Origin: Clostridiales bacterium
Lineage (GTDB): Bacteria > Bacillota > Clostridia > Saccharofermentanales > Saccharofermentanaceae
Assembly (NCBI GenBank): GCA_017428545.1
Contig: JAFRQR010000020.1
Span: 62,001 to 126,000 of the forward strand
DNA: 64,000 bases
Reading direction: 5' to 3'
Shown: piece by piece, positions 27,457-36,986 of the stretch
Layout of the letters: the number at the start of each line of letters is the position of its first letter
How positions within the stretch are numbered: position 1 is the first letter of the stretch
Notes under the pieces: generated by a model
Told to the model about the DNA's origin: nothing
Database searches by the model: none
Seen by the model: the letters and a program-made list of their open reading frames with translations, nothing else
Translations under genes and position numbers: made by a program

Positions 27457-28233
27457 TCAGCCCAGCGCCACATCCAGCGCCATCATGACGGTAAAGCCGA
27501 ACGAGAACATGAGAACTCCGATATTGGAATGTTCTCCGGATGACATTTCAGGAATCAGTTCTTCGACTACGACATACAGCATCGCACCTGCGGCAAAAGA
27601 CAAAAGATACGGCATCGCAGGAACCAGAAGTCCCGCCGCAAGGATCGTGATCAGGGCAGCGACCGGCTCGACCGCTCCGGATCCCGCTCCCAGTACAAAA
27701 GCCTTGCTTTTGCTTTTTCCCTGGGCATGAAGCGGCATCGAGATGATCGCACCCTCCGGGAAATTCTGGATCGCAATACCGATTGAGAGCGCTAAAGCCC
27801 CGCTTAATGTCATCGCACTGTTTTCCGAAAGGAATCCGGCATAGACGACACCGACAGCCATTCCTTCGGGGATATTATGAAGCGTCACCGCAAGGACCAT
27901 CATCGTGGTCCTGGCAAGTTTGCTCTTCGGGCCTTCTGCCTCATCTGTATTCATATGAAGGTGCGGAATGACATGATCCAAAAGCAAAAGGAAAAGCACA
28001 CCGGCCCAAAATCCGGCCGCCGCCGGAAGGAAAGCCAGTCGGCCTTTATCCGCTGACTGTTCCATCGCCGGGATCAGAAGGCTCCAGATCGACGCCGCCA
28101 CCATGACGCCTGCGGCAAATCCCGTAAGCGCACGCTGGACCTGCATTCTCAGTTCTTTTTTCATAAAAAACACACATGCCGCGCCAAGCGTCGTCCCTAA
28201 AAAGGGGATCATCAGTCCGATAAATATATCCAT
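27457..28233 (-). CDS. ZIP-family metal transporter
   Basis: 258 residues with eight membrane helices. HNIPEG (119-124) in helix 4 and QNFPEG (156-161) in helix 5 are the metal-binding motifs of ZIP carriers, which move Zn, Fe or Mn into the cytosol. A His-rich stretch DHVIPHLHMN lies at about 86-95. It is a paralog of the C-terminal half of the fusion protein at 28740-30104 and is the last gene of the operon controlled by the manganese riboswitch. That context suggests manganese or a linked metal. Confidence 0.88.
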   Translation of the reverse strand: MDIFIGLMIPFLGTTLGAACVFFMKKELRMQVQRALTGFAAGVMVAASIWSLLIPAMEQSADKGRLAFLPAAAGFWAGVLFLLLLDHVIPHLHMNTDEAEGPKSKLARTTMMVLAVTLHNIPEGMAVGVVYAGFLSENSAMTLSGALALSIGIAIQNFPEGAIISMPLHAQGKSKSKAFVLGAGSGAVEPVAALITILAAGLLVPAMPYLLSFAAGAMLYVVVEELIPEMSSGEHSNIGVLMFSFGFTVMMALDVALG

Positions 28234-28263
28234 AGCAAAACCTTTCTCATCTATCCCAAAGGA

Positions 28264-28698
28264 TCACAGTTTCTGGTTAAAACCGGTCTTATCGTCACTT
28301 CTATAACCTGCTTTCCGGTAGAAGTTCAAAGTGGATTCTTTTTTCGAGCCGGTCATCAGCATGATCTTATAGCAGTTTTCAGAGATCGCGATCTCTTTTG
28401 CTTTGGCAAGACATTCGCCGGCATATCCTTTGCAGCGGTAGTCTTCATGGGTCACGACATACTCCACAAGTGCAAAAGGACGCACATTATGCGTGAGGTT
28501 CCGGATGATGTAGCAGCAACAGGAAGAAACGATTTTTCCGTCGGTCTCATATACGATGACGTGATAATCCTTATCTGTTATGATCTTATCCCATACTTCG
28601 GCAAGATGATCATCGTGTTCCGGAATAGATTCCTCGTGCAGATACAGATACAATTCCAGCATCTGATCCAGATCTTCTCTTCTTGCTTCCCTGATCAT
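28264..28698 (-). CDS. GNAT acetyltransferase
   Basis: 144 residues. REARREDLDQMLELYLYLHEE, VEYVVTHEDYRCKGYAGECLAKAKEIA (acetyl-CoA-binding motif, R-x-x-G-x-A) and a C-terminal LNFYRKAGYRSDDKTGF are typical of GNAT enzymes. The acceptor is unknown. It sits between the MntP-ZIP fusion and the ZIP gene, 41 and 30 bp away, so it probably belongs to the same manganese-controlled operon. A role in metal stress is only inferred from position. Confidence 0.85.
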   Translation of the reverse strand: MIREARREDLDQMLELYLYLHEESIPEHDDHLAEVWDKIITDKDYHVIVYETDGKIVSSCCCYIIRNLTHNVRPFALVEYVVTHEDYRCKGYAGECLAKAKEIAISENCYKIMLMTGSKKESTLNFYRKAGYRSDDKTGFNQKL

Positions 28699-28739
28699 TT
28701 GACTACCTCGTTTTTTCTTTCATTATACTCGTTTTTCCG

Positions 28740-30104
28740 TCACTTAAATATCAGAAGCATGATGACGGCAAAACCGATAACAAAAGCAAGAGCTCCTCTG
28801 TCATTATCTTTTTTACTGATCATGACAGGAGTCTCTTCGATAATGGTATAGATCATGGCACCGCCGGCCCCGCCCATGATATACGGAAGCGTCTCCGGAA
28901 ACAGCGTAACGATGACCAGTACGAACACGGCTATCAGCGGGGTGGACATTCCGGAGACGACTCCCATAAAGAAAGCCCTTCCTTTTCCGGTTCCCTGCTC
29001 CTTGATCGGAAGCGAGACAAATAAAGCTTCCGGAAAGTTTTGGGCGGCAATGGCTATGGCCAGAATGAGCGGTGTGGATCCGGGGATCCATTCCGTCTGC
29101 ATGAAATTCGCAGCGAAGATCGCACCCAGCGCAATGCCTTCCGGCACATGGTGAATCAGTTCTGAAAGCATTATTCTCGTCTCGGAACGAAGGCTGCTTT
29201 TCAGGCCCTCCGTAATATTGACATATGCATGCGTGTGCGGAACGAAGACATCCAGAAGGAATTGAAAAGCCACACCTGCACAAAAGCAGATAAACATCGG
29301 TTGGATCCCGGCGATCGTAATATCCTTAAAGCCCTTGGTGGAAGGCTCGAGCATTCCCCACACGGCAGTGGAAAACATGATACCGGAACTAGCTCCGGCC
29401 AGGGCAACGCGAACCTTTTCAGAAAGCTTCCATTTTTTCGCATATACAAAAGCCGCTCCGGAAACCGTTCCCAAAAGCGGGATCAGCATACCGAATATGG
29501 TATCCTGATCTTTCATGGCACCGGATGTATCCAGTGCCTCGATAAGTGTTTTAAGACCAATGAAAATGAGGATCGTTCCACCGGCCACTTCGGCACCGGA
29601 TTTGTACCGAACACCGAAAACATTTCCGATCTTCACGCCCAGCATGGAAATAACAAAAGTGACTACGGCAATAACAGATACGGCAAGAAGAACATTCATC
29701 ATGTTGCCGGCATCCAGAACAGAAACAGGTACCGCGACAAAAGTAATACCTACAGCCAGCGCATCGATACTCGTGGCTACGGCCATCATGAACATGGTCT
29801 TTATGTCAAAGCCTTCCTTCTCCTCTTCTTCCTCGGAAAAGGCTTCACGTATCATATTAAATCCGATCAGGGAAAGAAGTATGAATGCCACCCACGGCGC
29901 GACGATGCTGATCCATTTTTCAAAACGGGAACCGATGATATAGCCGATCAGTGGCATGATCCCCTGAAAAGCACCGAACCACACGCCGCAGATCAGACAC
30001 TCTTTGGCCGAAAGTTTTTTGACAGAAAGGCCTTTGCAGATGGATACGGCAAAAGCATCCATTGCCAGACCTACAGATAGCAAAAGCAGTTCAAAAATGC
30101 CCAT
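28740..30104 (-). CDS. MntP-ZIP fusion metal transporter
   Basis: 454 residues. Residues 1-192 match the MntP manganese exporter: Asp16 in AMDAFAVSICKG and Asp114 in ATSIDALAVG lie in the two conserved repeats, with six helices. Residues 203-454 match ZIP carriers: HHVPEG at 318-323 and AQNFPEA at 354-360 in place of NFPEG. The linker is about ten residues (SGAMKDQDT). Exporter and importer families are thus on one chain, in one frame, with no stop between. The leader carries a manganese riboswitch. GGGGAGA precedes the ATG. The direction and metal of the ZIP half are open. Confidence 0.88.
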   Translation of the reverse strand: MGIFELLLLSVGLAMDAFAVSICKGLSVKKLSAKECLICGVWFGAFQGIMPLIGYIIGSRFEKWISIVAPWVAFILLSLIGFNMIREAFSEEEEEKEGFDIKTMFMMAVATSIDALAVGITFVAVPVSVLDAGNMMNVLLAVSVIAVVTFVISMLGVKIGNVFGVRYKSGAEVAGGTILIFIGLKTLIEALDTSGAMKDQDTIFGMLIPLLGTVSGAAFVYAKKWKLSEKVRVALAGASSGIMFSTAVWGMLEPSTKGFKDITIAGIQPMFICFCAGVAFQFLLDVFVPHTHAYVNITEGLKSSLRSETRIMLSELIHHVPEGIALGAIFAANFMQTEWIPGSTPLILAIAIAAQNFPEALFVSLPIKEQGTGKGRAFFMGVVSGMSTPLIAVFVLVIVTLFPETLPYIMGGAGGAMIYTIIEETPVMISKKDNDRGALAFVIGFAVIMLLIFK

Positions 30105-30120
30105 TCATATCTCCCCTAAC

Positions 30121-30282
30121 AAAAAACCCAAGTACAGCCTTCGCTATACCCGGGTATCGATTTTCTATATAGACCTCACGTATAGCATCTCTATACATGA
30201 GTCTCGCAATTTAATGCAAGCCAGGCCAAAAGACCAGTATGTTGACTTGCCACGATGATCGCTTGCTACTCCCCCATGGAAT
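30121..30282 (-). promoter_or_regulatory. yybP-ykoY manganese riboswitch
   Basis: Read on the - strand, GGGGGAGTAGC (30275-30265) starts the aptamer; GTCAACATACTGG, CCTGGCTTGC and GCGAGACTCATG follow in the order expected for yybP-ykoY RNAs. The aptamer ends near 30172. A terminator with arms ACCCGGGTATAGC/GCTGTACTTGGGT and T6 lies at 30155-30121. Manganese should favour read-through into the transporter operon. Confidence 0.88.
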
Positions 30283-30291
30283 GTATTGAAT

Positions 30292-30320
30292 AAGGTAACA
30301 TGAATAGTTTTCCCAGTCAA
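30292..30320 (-). promoter_or_regulatory. Promoter of the manganese riboswitch operon
   Basis: TTGACT (30320-30315), 17-bp spacer, TACCTT (30297-30292); the -10 is weak. The predicted start near 30285 falls just before the aptamer. Confidence 0.5.
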
Positions 30321-30365
30321 TACCAAATGCCATGAGGGGATCCGGACATGGCACTTCATACGGCC

Positions 30366-31958
30366 TTATCCGGTCACACGGCCGTTCTTAATGTGGATCA
30401 CCTCATCACAGCACAGTGCCAAAAGCTCCGGATCATGCGTGCTTACCAGGATCGTACTTCCCGTTTTTGCCAGATTTTGAAGCATATCGCCGACCTGCTT
30501 CATATGGGCATAATCCAGGCCGGATGTCGGCTCATCGAACAAAAGGATCTTTGCGCCGGCCGCGATCGCGGAGGCAATGGCGACCCTCTGCTTTTGACCT
30601 CCGGACAAGGCCATCGGGTGTTTCTCCTTAAAAGGAAGAAGTCCCAGCCGGTCGAGGATCTCATCACAGCGCTTCTCATCTTCTTTTTCCATAGAAAGCA
30701 TCACTTCCGCTTTTACGCTGTCGGTGAAAAGCTGGTGATTGACATCCTGCATGACCATGTAGGTCAGTTTCAGACGATCCTTTCCGGAATAGGTCTTTCC
30801 GTCGATCGTGATTTTCCCCGGACAGCGCTTTTCGAGTCCACAGACACATCGCAAGAAGGTAGATTTACCGGTTCCGTTTCTGCCGATGACCCCGATCACT
30901 TTTCCTGTCGGAAGAGCAAGCTCCGGGATGCATAACTGAAGTCCGTCGCACTCACCTATGCCGCCTTTACGCATACATTTACGAAGATGCCGTCCGCTGT
31001 GCCTTTTATCATAAGAAAAACAGAACTCCGATAGGACAATATCGTTTTCCGAGGAGAGGCTGTTTCTCTGTTTCAGATCAGAGGGCTGACCGCTGATCTT
31101 GGCCGATTTTCCTGATGTGATCTTTCCTTTTTCATCGGTAAAAGCACTGATAAACTTTTCTTCGATCGTTACCGGCCGAAGCTTCAGTTCTGCCACTTCC
31201 GCTTCTGAAAGATTTTGGAATTCTTCACCGCTCCATTCCTTTTCCACGGCTCCGTCCGAAAGATACAGGACCCGGTCGATCAGGTCTTTTACATACCACA
31301 GCCTGTGTTCAGAGATGATGATCGTCTTTCCTTCTTTCTTCCACCTTCTGACCGAATCCCGAAGATCGGAGATCGCATTCCAGTCAAGATTCGAGGACGG
31401 CTCATCCAGGAGGATGATCTCAGGAAGGAGCGCCGACACCGAGGCACAGGCGATCTTCTGCTTCTCTCCTCCGGATAGTTCAAAGAGCGAGCGGTTCAGG
31501 AGTTTTTCGATCTTCATCTCCGAAACGACCATGTTTTTCCTCTTCACTATCTCCTTGGGGGAAAGCCCGATATTTTCCGGTCCGAAAACGATCTCTCCAT
31601 CCGTATCCACAGAGAAGAACTGTGATCTCGGATTTTGGAAGACCGTACCCACCGAACCTGCCAGTTCGAAGAGTTCCGTCTCCCGGATATTCCTGCCTCC
31701 CACGATCACATCTCCTTCCAGTTCCCCGGAATAGTAATGTGGGATCAGTCCGTTAATGAGACGGAGGATCGTCGTCTTTCCGCATCCGGATGCTCCGCAC
31801 AGAAGTACCGTCTCTCCTTTTTTAAAAGAGAGAGAAACATCGCAAAGGAGCCCTTCGGCACTTCCTTTATATTTGAATGAAACATGATAGATCTCAATGA
31901 TTGCTTGTTGATTACACATACGATTGTTCCGCCCGATGGCAGCTGTCCTTATCTTCAT
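30366..31958 (-). CDS. ECF transporter ATPase, two fused ABC domains
   Basis: 530 residues with two full ATPase domains. Domain 1 has GASGCGKTT, LSGGEKQ, LLDEPSSNLD and SEHR; domain 2 has GRNGTGKST, LSGGQKQR, LFDEPTSGLD and STHD. The His of the switch loop in domain 1 is kept as SEHR, as in CbiO-type proteins. Together with the T and S subunits just upstream it makes a group-specific ECF importer with a fused A-A' pair. The start is uncertain: ATG at 31958 has no clear ribosome site and the ATG at 31919 is an alternative. It overlaps no gene and ends the operon. Confidence 0.9.
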   Translation of the reverse strand: MKIRTAAIGRNNRMCNQQAIIEIYHVSFKYKGSAEGLLCDVSLSFKKGETVLLCGASGCGKTTILRLINGLIPHYYSGELEGDVIVGGRNIRETELFELAGSVGTVFQNPRSQFFSVDTDGEIVFGPENIGLSPKEIVKRKNMVVSEMKIEKLLNRSLFELSGGEKQKIACASVSALLPEIILLDEPSSNLDWNAISDLRDSVRRWKKEGKTIIISEHRLWYVKDLIDRVLYLSDGAVEKEWSGEEFQNLSEAEVAELKLRPVTIEEKFISAFTDEKGKITSGKSAKISGQPSDLKQRNSLSSENDIVLSEFCFSYDKRHSGRHLRKCMRKGGIGECDGLQLCIPELALPTGKVIGVIGRNGTGKSTFLRCVCGLEKRCPGKITIDGKTYSGKDRLKLTYMVMQDVNHQLFTDSVKAEVMLSMEKEDEKRCDEILDRLGLLPFKEKHPMALSGGQKQRVAIASAIAAGAKILLFDEPTSGLDYAHMKQVGDMLQNLAKTGSTILVSTHDPELLALCCDEVIHIKNGRVTG

Positions 31959-31974
31959 TTACAAATGCGGACAA

Positions 31975-32676
31975 TTATCCGAAATACTTGTTATAGACGA
32001 ATACTCCCAGGGCTGCGGTAAAAAGAACCATCAGCAGGATATCCCAAAGCCGGAGTTTCAGTTCCACCACACTTGTTCTTTTTACATTCCCCCCCAGGCC
32101 GCGGGTAATAGCGGCTGCCGAAAGTTCATCTCCGATATTCACACACAAGAATAAAAGAGGGATCATACGGTATTCCACCATCTTCAGGGCATTGCCGCCC
32201 CCAAAAGAGATCCCCCTCATTTTCATGGCATCTCGGATCGATCCGTATTCTTCCTTGATCGTCGGGAAGAAACGCATCACAACGGCAAGCGAGATGGCGA
32301 TCCCGTCAGGCATATGCATCTTCTGCATGGCAGACATAAATTCATCGATCTTTGTCGTTCTCACGCAATACCAGGCAGTAATGATCGCCGGCGCGAACTG
32401 CACCACGATCCCGCAATATCCGATCAGCACTGCGGCAAGAATCCCCTGCATTTCTTTTTTCAGAACAAAGAACGTCAGCACCAGAGCTATACCATAGAAA
32501 ATCAGGAAACGTACTGCGCTTTTATACCGTTTTTCCGAAATAAGAAGTATGATCGGAAATAGCGTGATGAGCAGACGAACACTCCATAAAAGTGAAGTCG
32601 CAGCAGGCATCAGGACCACCATCGACACCATAAGGACCATATACAGTTTCGTGCGAGGATCCAGCTTCATCCGCAT
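31975..32676 (-). CDS. ECF transporter T component (CbiQ-like)
   Basis: 233 residues; the ATG at 32676 shares its A with the stop of the S-component gene (TGATG), so translation is coupled. MRMKLDPRTKLYMVL is the typical N-terminus of CbiQ/EcfT. Four to five membrane helices are visible, and the coupling region has Ala-Met-Lys-Met-Arg-Gly (DAMKMRG), close to the conserved A-R-G motifs that contact the ATPases. It links the S subunit to the double ATPase. Confidence 0.9.
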   Translation of the reverse strand: MRMKLDPRTKLYMVLMVSMVVLMPAATSLLWSVRLLITLFPIILLISEKRYKSAVRFLIFYGIALVLTFFVLKKEMQGILAAVLIGYCGIVVQFAPAIITAWYCVRTTKIDEFMSAMQKMHMPDGIAISLAVVMRFFPTIKEEYGSIRDAMKMRGISFGGGNALKMVEYRMIPLLFLCVNIGDELSAAAITRGLGGNVKRTSVVELKLRLWDILLMVLFTAALGVFVYNKYFG

Positions 32677-33266
32677 CAGACGATGCCTGCCTTCTCGAAG
32701 TGCTTCTTTACGGCTTTCTTTCCGACTACAGCGCCGATACAGCCAAATACGAAGCAAAGGATAAGAAGCACGGCGATCGTCTTTCCGTTGATCGCGCCGA
32801 AGAGATTGTCACAGTATTCCGTGGAATATCCTTCATCGATCAGATCCTGACGATAAGAATCGGCAGTCACGATGACCGGGAAATAGTTCGCACAGATCCA
32901 CAGGCTGAAAACCCCGTTGCTCAGGATCGTTTTCTTGAAGCTCTTATATTTTCCGGACTTGGCGATCAGATCCGCGATCACACCTGCAGCAACGATCAAG
33001 GGTGCACCCAGATAGCCCATACCGAGAACGAACATGATGATCGCGATAAGCACCGACATAAGCGAGATCATGCCGAACTTTTCGACCTTCGTGTAGAATA
33101 GCATCATCGGGATCGCGCCCACCAGCGGGATCATCACTACATAAGATGCAACGATGTACGGATGGATATATCCGAGCAGACCACACAGGAACTCCACTAC
33201 GATCAAAATTGCCGTAAAAATACCGACCGTGATAAAATCTTTTGCCTTTAATTTACTACTGTTCAT
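32676..33266 (-). CDS. ECF S component, MptD/Trep_Strep family
   Basis: 196 residues with six membrane helices. KAKDFITVGIFTAILIVVEFLCG and the Gly-rich middle (GYLGAPLIVAAGVIADLIAKSGKYKS) match the Trep_Strep/MptD group of S components, whose substrate is not established. This subunit selects the substrate. It is the first gene of the S-T-A operon and has two candidate TetR operators upstream (33288-33303 and 33319-33334). Confidence 0.85.
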   Translation of the reverse strand: MNSSKLKAKDFITVGIFTAILIVVEFLCGLLGYIHPYIVASYVVMIPLVGAIPMMLFYTKVEKFGMISLMSVLIAIIMFVLGMGYLGAPLIVAAGVIADLIAKSGKYKSFKKTILSNGVFSLWICANYFPVIVTADSYRQDLIDEGYSTEYCDNLFGAINGKTIAVLLILCFVFGCIGAVVGKKAVKKHFEKAGIV

Positions 33267-33287
33267 ATTAACCCTCTCTGCCTTTTA

Positions 33288-33334
33288 GTTATCATTTGCT
33301 AACCATTGATAGCTATAAGTTAGCTTTTGCTAAC
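33288..33334 (-). promoter_or_regulatory. Two TetR-type operators before the ECF operon
   Basis: GTTATC-ATTT-GCTAAC at 33288-33303 and GTTAGC-TTTT-GCTAAC at 33319-33334. They are 31 bp apart, three helical turns, so both lie on one DNA face. The first half of the first site has one change. Confidence 0.8.
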
Positions 33335-33422
33335 CAATAATATAGTATTCAGAGGGATATTTCCAGTAGTAATTGAACACTTTTTTGAATTTGTTCAGCA
33401 ATTCGTCAATTTGCACGAAAAA

Positions 33423-35159
33423 TCACGTCCCTTGCTGAAGTGCAACCATTCTCGCATACGTCCCGTTTTTCGAAAGCAGTTCCTCATGACTTCCTCGTTC
33501 AATGATGTTTCCGTCAGAAACGACCAGGATCTGATCTGCATCTTTGATCGTCTTCAAGCGATGCGCGATGACCAGAAGCGTCTTGTTCCGGCAAAGCTCC
33601 GATATTGCTTCCTGGATCGCACGCTCATTGTCGGCATCCACACTGGCAGTGGCCTCGTCAAGAATGACGATCGGTGCATCTTTTAAGATACATCTGGCAA
33701 TGGAGATTCGCTGCTTTTCCCCTCCGGAGAGAGATGCTCCTCCCTCGCCGATCACGGTATCAAAACCATCCGGAAGTGCCATGATAAAGTCATAGCAGTG
33801 TGCTTTTCGGGCAGCTTCGTAAACTTCCTCTTTCGAAGCATCCGGGCGTGCCATCGCGATATTGTTATAGATCGTATCCTGGAAAAGATATACTCTCTGG
33901 AACACTATACTGATATGATCCATCAGATCTCCCATCGGAACATTACGGATATCTTTTCCGTTTACCAGGATCTTTCCTTCCCCGATATCCCAGAACCGTG
34001 CAAGAAGCGAAGCGATCGTTGATTTACCTCCGCCGGAAGGTCCGACCAGAGCGCACATTTCTCCACTATTTACTTTAAAAGACACATGCTTCAGCACGTC
34101 TTTTTCTGTATAGCCGAAGGTGACATCATCATATTCGATCGCCGCCACACTTCCGCTCAGTGAGGATTCGTCAGGGAGTTTTTCTTTTCCGTTATCTGCC
34201 ATTTCTTCTTCCGCGAACAGGGCTTCGATACGGTCGAGACTTGCCGAGGTCACAGTAAGTCTTGCCATCTGGGAATAGTAACTTTTGACTGCATTAAAAA
34301 GGTCGAAGAGGAACAGCGCCATACCGACCATATACACATTTGAGATCAATTCCATATGGAAAAGATAGGCGCAAAGCAAAAGCACAAGGGCGGTACCGAT
34401 TCCATAGGTCAGATGCAGAGCTCTTGACCAGGGTGCATAGTCTACTTCAAACGCGATGCTTTCCTGACAGTTCTTCTCAAATTCGTCTGTCAACTTCTTT
34501 GAGTTTTCGCCCAAAAGATTGTAGCTCTTAATGATTCCGATCCCTTCTGCAAAATCCAGGACTTCGTTTGTCAGAGATTCACTGTACTCCTGTTTCTTGC
34601 GAGAATGATCCATGGTATAGCGGAGCATAAGGTTTCCGACCACAAAGAACACGAGCAGTACAAACAGTGACAGAAGACCCAGCCGGAAATCCATAAAGAA
34701 CATCATGAGGATCATCAGTGCCTGTGAGATGATGAAAGACACAAGTTCAGAAAGCACGCCCATGCAGTTTTCTTCTATAAATACCATATCGGTGGAAAGG
34801 ATCGAACTGATTTTACCGATATTGCCCTCTGTAAAATATCCCATGGGAAGTTTTCGCAGATGGTCGCCCAGACGGATACGCATATCCGCGAACACTTTAT
34901 AACCTGCCGCAGACTGAAGTATATTCGTCACATGTTCGAAGACAGCCTGAAGGATCACACTTGCGACAAGAACGATACCGAAAATCAGGCATGTCTTCTT
35001 ATCCATGGTTCCTTCCATAAAAAACTTGATCATCAGGAAACTCAGCATCAGCGGCATTTTCATCAGGCATCCCTTGAAAAAAGAAGATATATAGGATGCC
35101 CGGATCGCTTTTTTATACTTTCCCGTCATACGGATCAGTCGATGCATGATCTTAATCAT
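33423..35159 (-). CDS. ABC half-transporter, pair A second subunit
   Basis: 578 residues from the ATG at 35159, which overlaps the stop of the first subunit (ATGA) and follows AAGGAGGG. Six membrane helices are followed by an ATPase with GPSGGGKST, LSGGEKQR, ILDEATASVD and an IAHR switch His; all catalytic residues are kept. It forms a heterodimer with the product of 35156-36898. Such pairs near an AraC gene and ECF parts resemble the YbtP/YbtQ arrangement of siderophore uptake, but no siderophore gene is seen, so direction and cargo are unknown. Confidence 0.9.
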   Translation of the reverse strand: MIKIMHRLIRMTGKYKKAIRASYISSFFKGCLMKMPLMLSFLMIKFFMEGTMDKKTCLIFGIVLVASVILQAVFEHVTNILQSAAGYKVFADMRIRLGDHLRKLPMGYFTEGNIGKISSILSTDMVFIEENCMGVLSELVSFIISQALMILMMFFMDFRLGLLSLFVLLVFFVVGNLMLRYTMDHSRKKQEYSESLTNEVLDFAEGIGIIKSYNLLGENSKKLTDEFEKNCQESIAFEVDYAPWSRALHLTYGIGTALVLLLCAYLFHMELISNVYMVGMALFLFDLFNAVKSYYSQMARLTVTSASLDRIEALFAEEEMADNGKEKLPDESSLSGSVAAIEYDDVTFGYTEKDVLKHVSFKVNSGEMCALVGPSGGGKSTIASLLARFWDIGEGKILVNGKDIRNVPMGDLMDHISIVFQRVYLFQDTIYNNIAMARPDASKEEVYEAARKAHCYDFIMALPDGFDTVIGEGGASLSGGEKQRISIARCILKDAPIVILDEATASVDADNERAIQEAISELCRNKTLLVIAHRLKTIKDADQILVVSDGNIIERGSHEELLSKNGTYARMVALQQGT

Positions 35160-36898
35160 ACGTTCTTTCCCTCCTTGATTCTCCATGTGCTGGCACTTAC
35201 CGATGCGTCCCACAGATTCTTATACTCGGGACATGAGATAAGAAGTGCTTCATGTCTGTCGGAAGCGATACACTCACCATCTTTCATCACGCAGATCTTG
35301 TCCGCATTCTTGATCGTAGACAGGCGGTGCGCGATGACCAGTACCGTCTTGTCCTTCATGATCTCATCGATGGCCCGGTTCATCTTTTCTTCATTTTCCG
35401 GATCCATAAATGCCGTCGCTTCATCAAGTACGATGATCGGTGCATTTTTCAGGATCGCTCTTGCCAGTGAAATACGCTGGCGCTCGCCGCCGGATAATTG
35501 CTTTCCGCTATCTCCGGCCAAAGTCTCGATACCATTCGGAAGTCTTTCCAGAAATTCATCACATTGTGCCCTTGATGCAGCTTCGAGTACTTCCTCCCTG
35601 CTCGCATCCGGCTTTCCGATACGGATATTCTCATAAAGGGACGTATTGAAAAGGAACTGTTCCTGAGATACAAAGGCGACCTGGTCATTTAATGCCCGAA
35701 GCGACATATCAGTAATATCCTGCCCTCCGATCGAAATATGGCCGGAAGAAAGATCATAGTAGTGGACCAGAAGCTTGGCCAGCGTGGATTTTCCGGATCC
35801 GGATTCTCCAACCAGCGCGGTGGTCGTCCCCTGTTTTAACGACAGGGATACGCCGTGAAGCACTTCCTTTTCATCATAGCCGAAGTGAATATCTTCAAAA
35901 ACAACATCCGAGCTGATCCCGGAAAACCCGGAAGTTCCTTCCTGAAGAGGCGGAAATTCCATCATCTTCTCCAGGGCATCGATCTTATAGTTCAGCTGAG
36001 GGAACTTTCCCGCGAAGTTCAGTGCTTTTAGCACGGAAGGACCAACCGCAAACGACATGCAGAGGACCAGTACCAGTTTATCCAGTGCGATCACCTCATT
36101 GATGACCATAAGAGATCCAAGCGGCAGGATCAGAAGCGCCAGACAGGGAAGTACACTGGCATATACTGCCATCCACGGCCAGCAGACCTTATACCAGGCA
36201 AGCGTGAAGTCCCTGTAGTTTCTGACTACTTCTCCGAACCGTTTATATGAATCGCCGTCTTTATTAAAGACTTTCACAACTTCCATACCATTGACGTATT
36301 CGATGATCGTGTTGTTCATTTTCGTAGCCGAAGCATAATAGTCGTTCATCATCGTCATGCCGGCCTTCATCATCATTCCCATGGCGAGTATCCCGACGAT
36401 AAGCGGGACCAGCGACAAAAGGCCCAGTCTCCAATCTGTGACAAACATTAAAACAAGTATAAGGACCGGAATCGCTATATTGGCGATTCCTTCCGGGATC
36501 GCATGAGCCAGCAGAAGTTCGACCTGATCGATATCATCTGCAAACACTTTCTTGATGCGTCCTGTCCCCATATCCTGGATATGGCCGAGAGGCTGTTTTT
36601 CCAGTTTACCCTGAAGCGATACACGTAGATTTTTCAGCGTGTGATAGGCACTGTAATGTGAAAATGACAGACCCTGAGTATATAAGACCGCAAAGAGGAT
36701 CTTACAGACAGTAATTGCAGCGACCCGGTAAATGATATAGGAGGTACTGACGGATTCTCCGCGGATCAGCGGAGAAATGATCTGATACATAAAGAAATAC
36801 GGAAGCACATTTGCAATGATGCCCAGGCTCATACAGATCACGGCCAAGATCGTGTACTTCTTATATTTCCCGATATAGGGAGCAACTTTCTTAAACAT
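35156..36898 (-). CDS. ABC half-transporter, pair A first subunit
   Basis: 580 residues from the ATG at 36898 (AAAGGA upstream); an earlier TTG/ATG is not supported. The membrane domain has six helices; the ATPase has GESGSGKST, LSGGERQR, VLDEATAFMD and IAHR. The DEATAFxDPENE form is shared by the first subunits of all three pairs here, and separates them from second subunits (DEATASxD). A TetR-type operator at 36932-36947 covers its start region, and the AraC gene lies just upstream on the same strand. Confidence 0.9.
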   Translation of the reverse strand: MFKKVAPYIGKYKKYTILAVICMSLGIIANVLPYFFMYQIISPLIRGESVSTSYIIYRVAAITVCKILFAVLYTQGLSFSHYSAYHTLKNLRVSLQGKLEKQPLGHIQDMGTGRIKKVFADDIDQVELLLAHAIPEGIANIAIPVLILVLMFVTDWRLGLLSLVPLIVGILAMGMMMKAGMTMMNDYYASATKMNNTIIEYVNGMEVVKVFNKDGDSYKRFGEVVRNYRDFTLAWYKVCWPWMAVYASVLPCLALLILPLGSLMVINEVIALDKLVLVLCMSFAVGPSVLKALNFAGKFPQLNYKIDALEKMMEFPPLQEGTSGFSGISSDVVFEDIHFGYDEKEVLHGVSLSLKQGTTTALVGESGSGKSTLAKLLVHYYDLSSGHISIGGQDITDMSLRALNDQVAFVSQEQFLFNTSLYENIRIGKPDASREEVLEAASRAQCDEFLERLPNGIETLAGDSGKQLSGGERQRISLARAILKNAPIIVLDEATAFMDPENEEKMNRAIDEIMKDKTVLVIAHRLSTIKNADKICVMKDGECIASDRHEALLISCPEYKNLWDASVSASTWRIKEGKNV

Positions 36899-36925
36899 AA
36901 GCACGTCCTTTCCAAAAAGAAAATC

Positions 36926-36960
36926 CACATGGTTAGCGTTCGCTAACTATGTGAATTATA
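36926..36960 (-). promoter_or_regulatory. Operator and -10 box before ABC pair A
   Basis: GTTAGC-GTTC-GCTAAC at 36932-36947 lies in a longer palindrome with CACAT/ATGTG ends (36926-36953). TATAAT (36960-36955) on the - strand is 8 bp upstream, so a bound repressor would cover the start point. No good -35 is seen. Confidence 0.85.
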
Positions 36961-36986
36961 CTCATTTCACTTTTCGATTCCACCAT

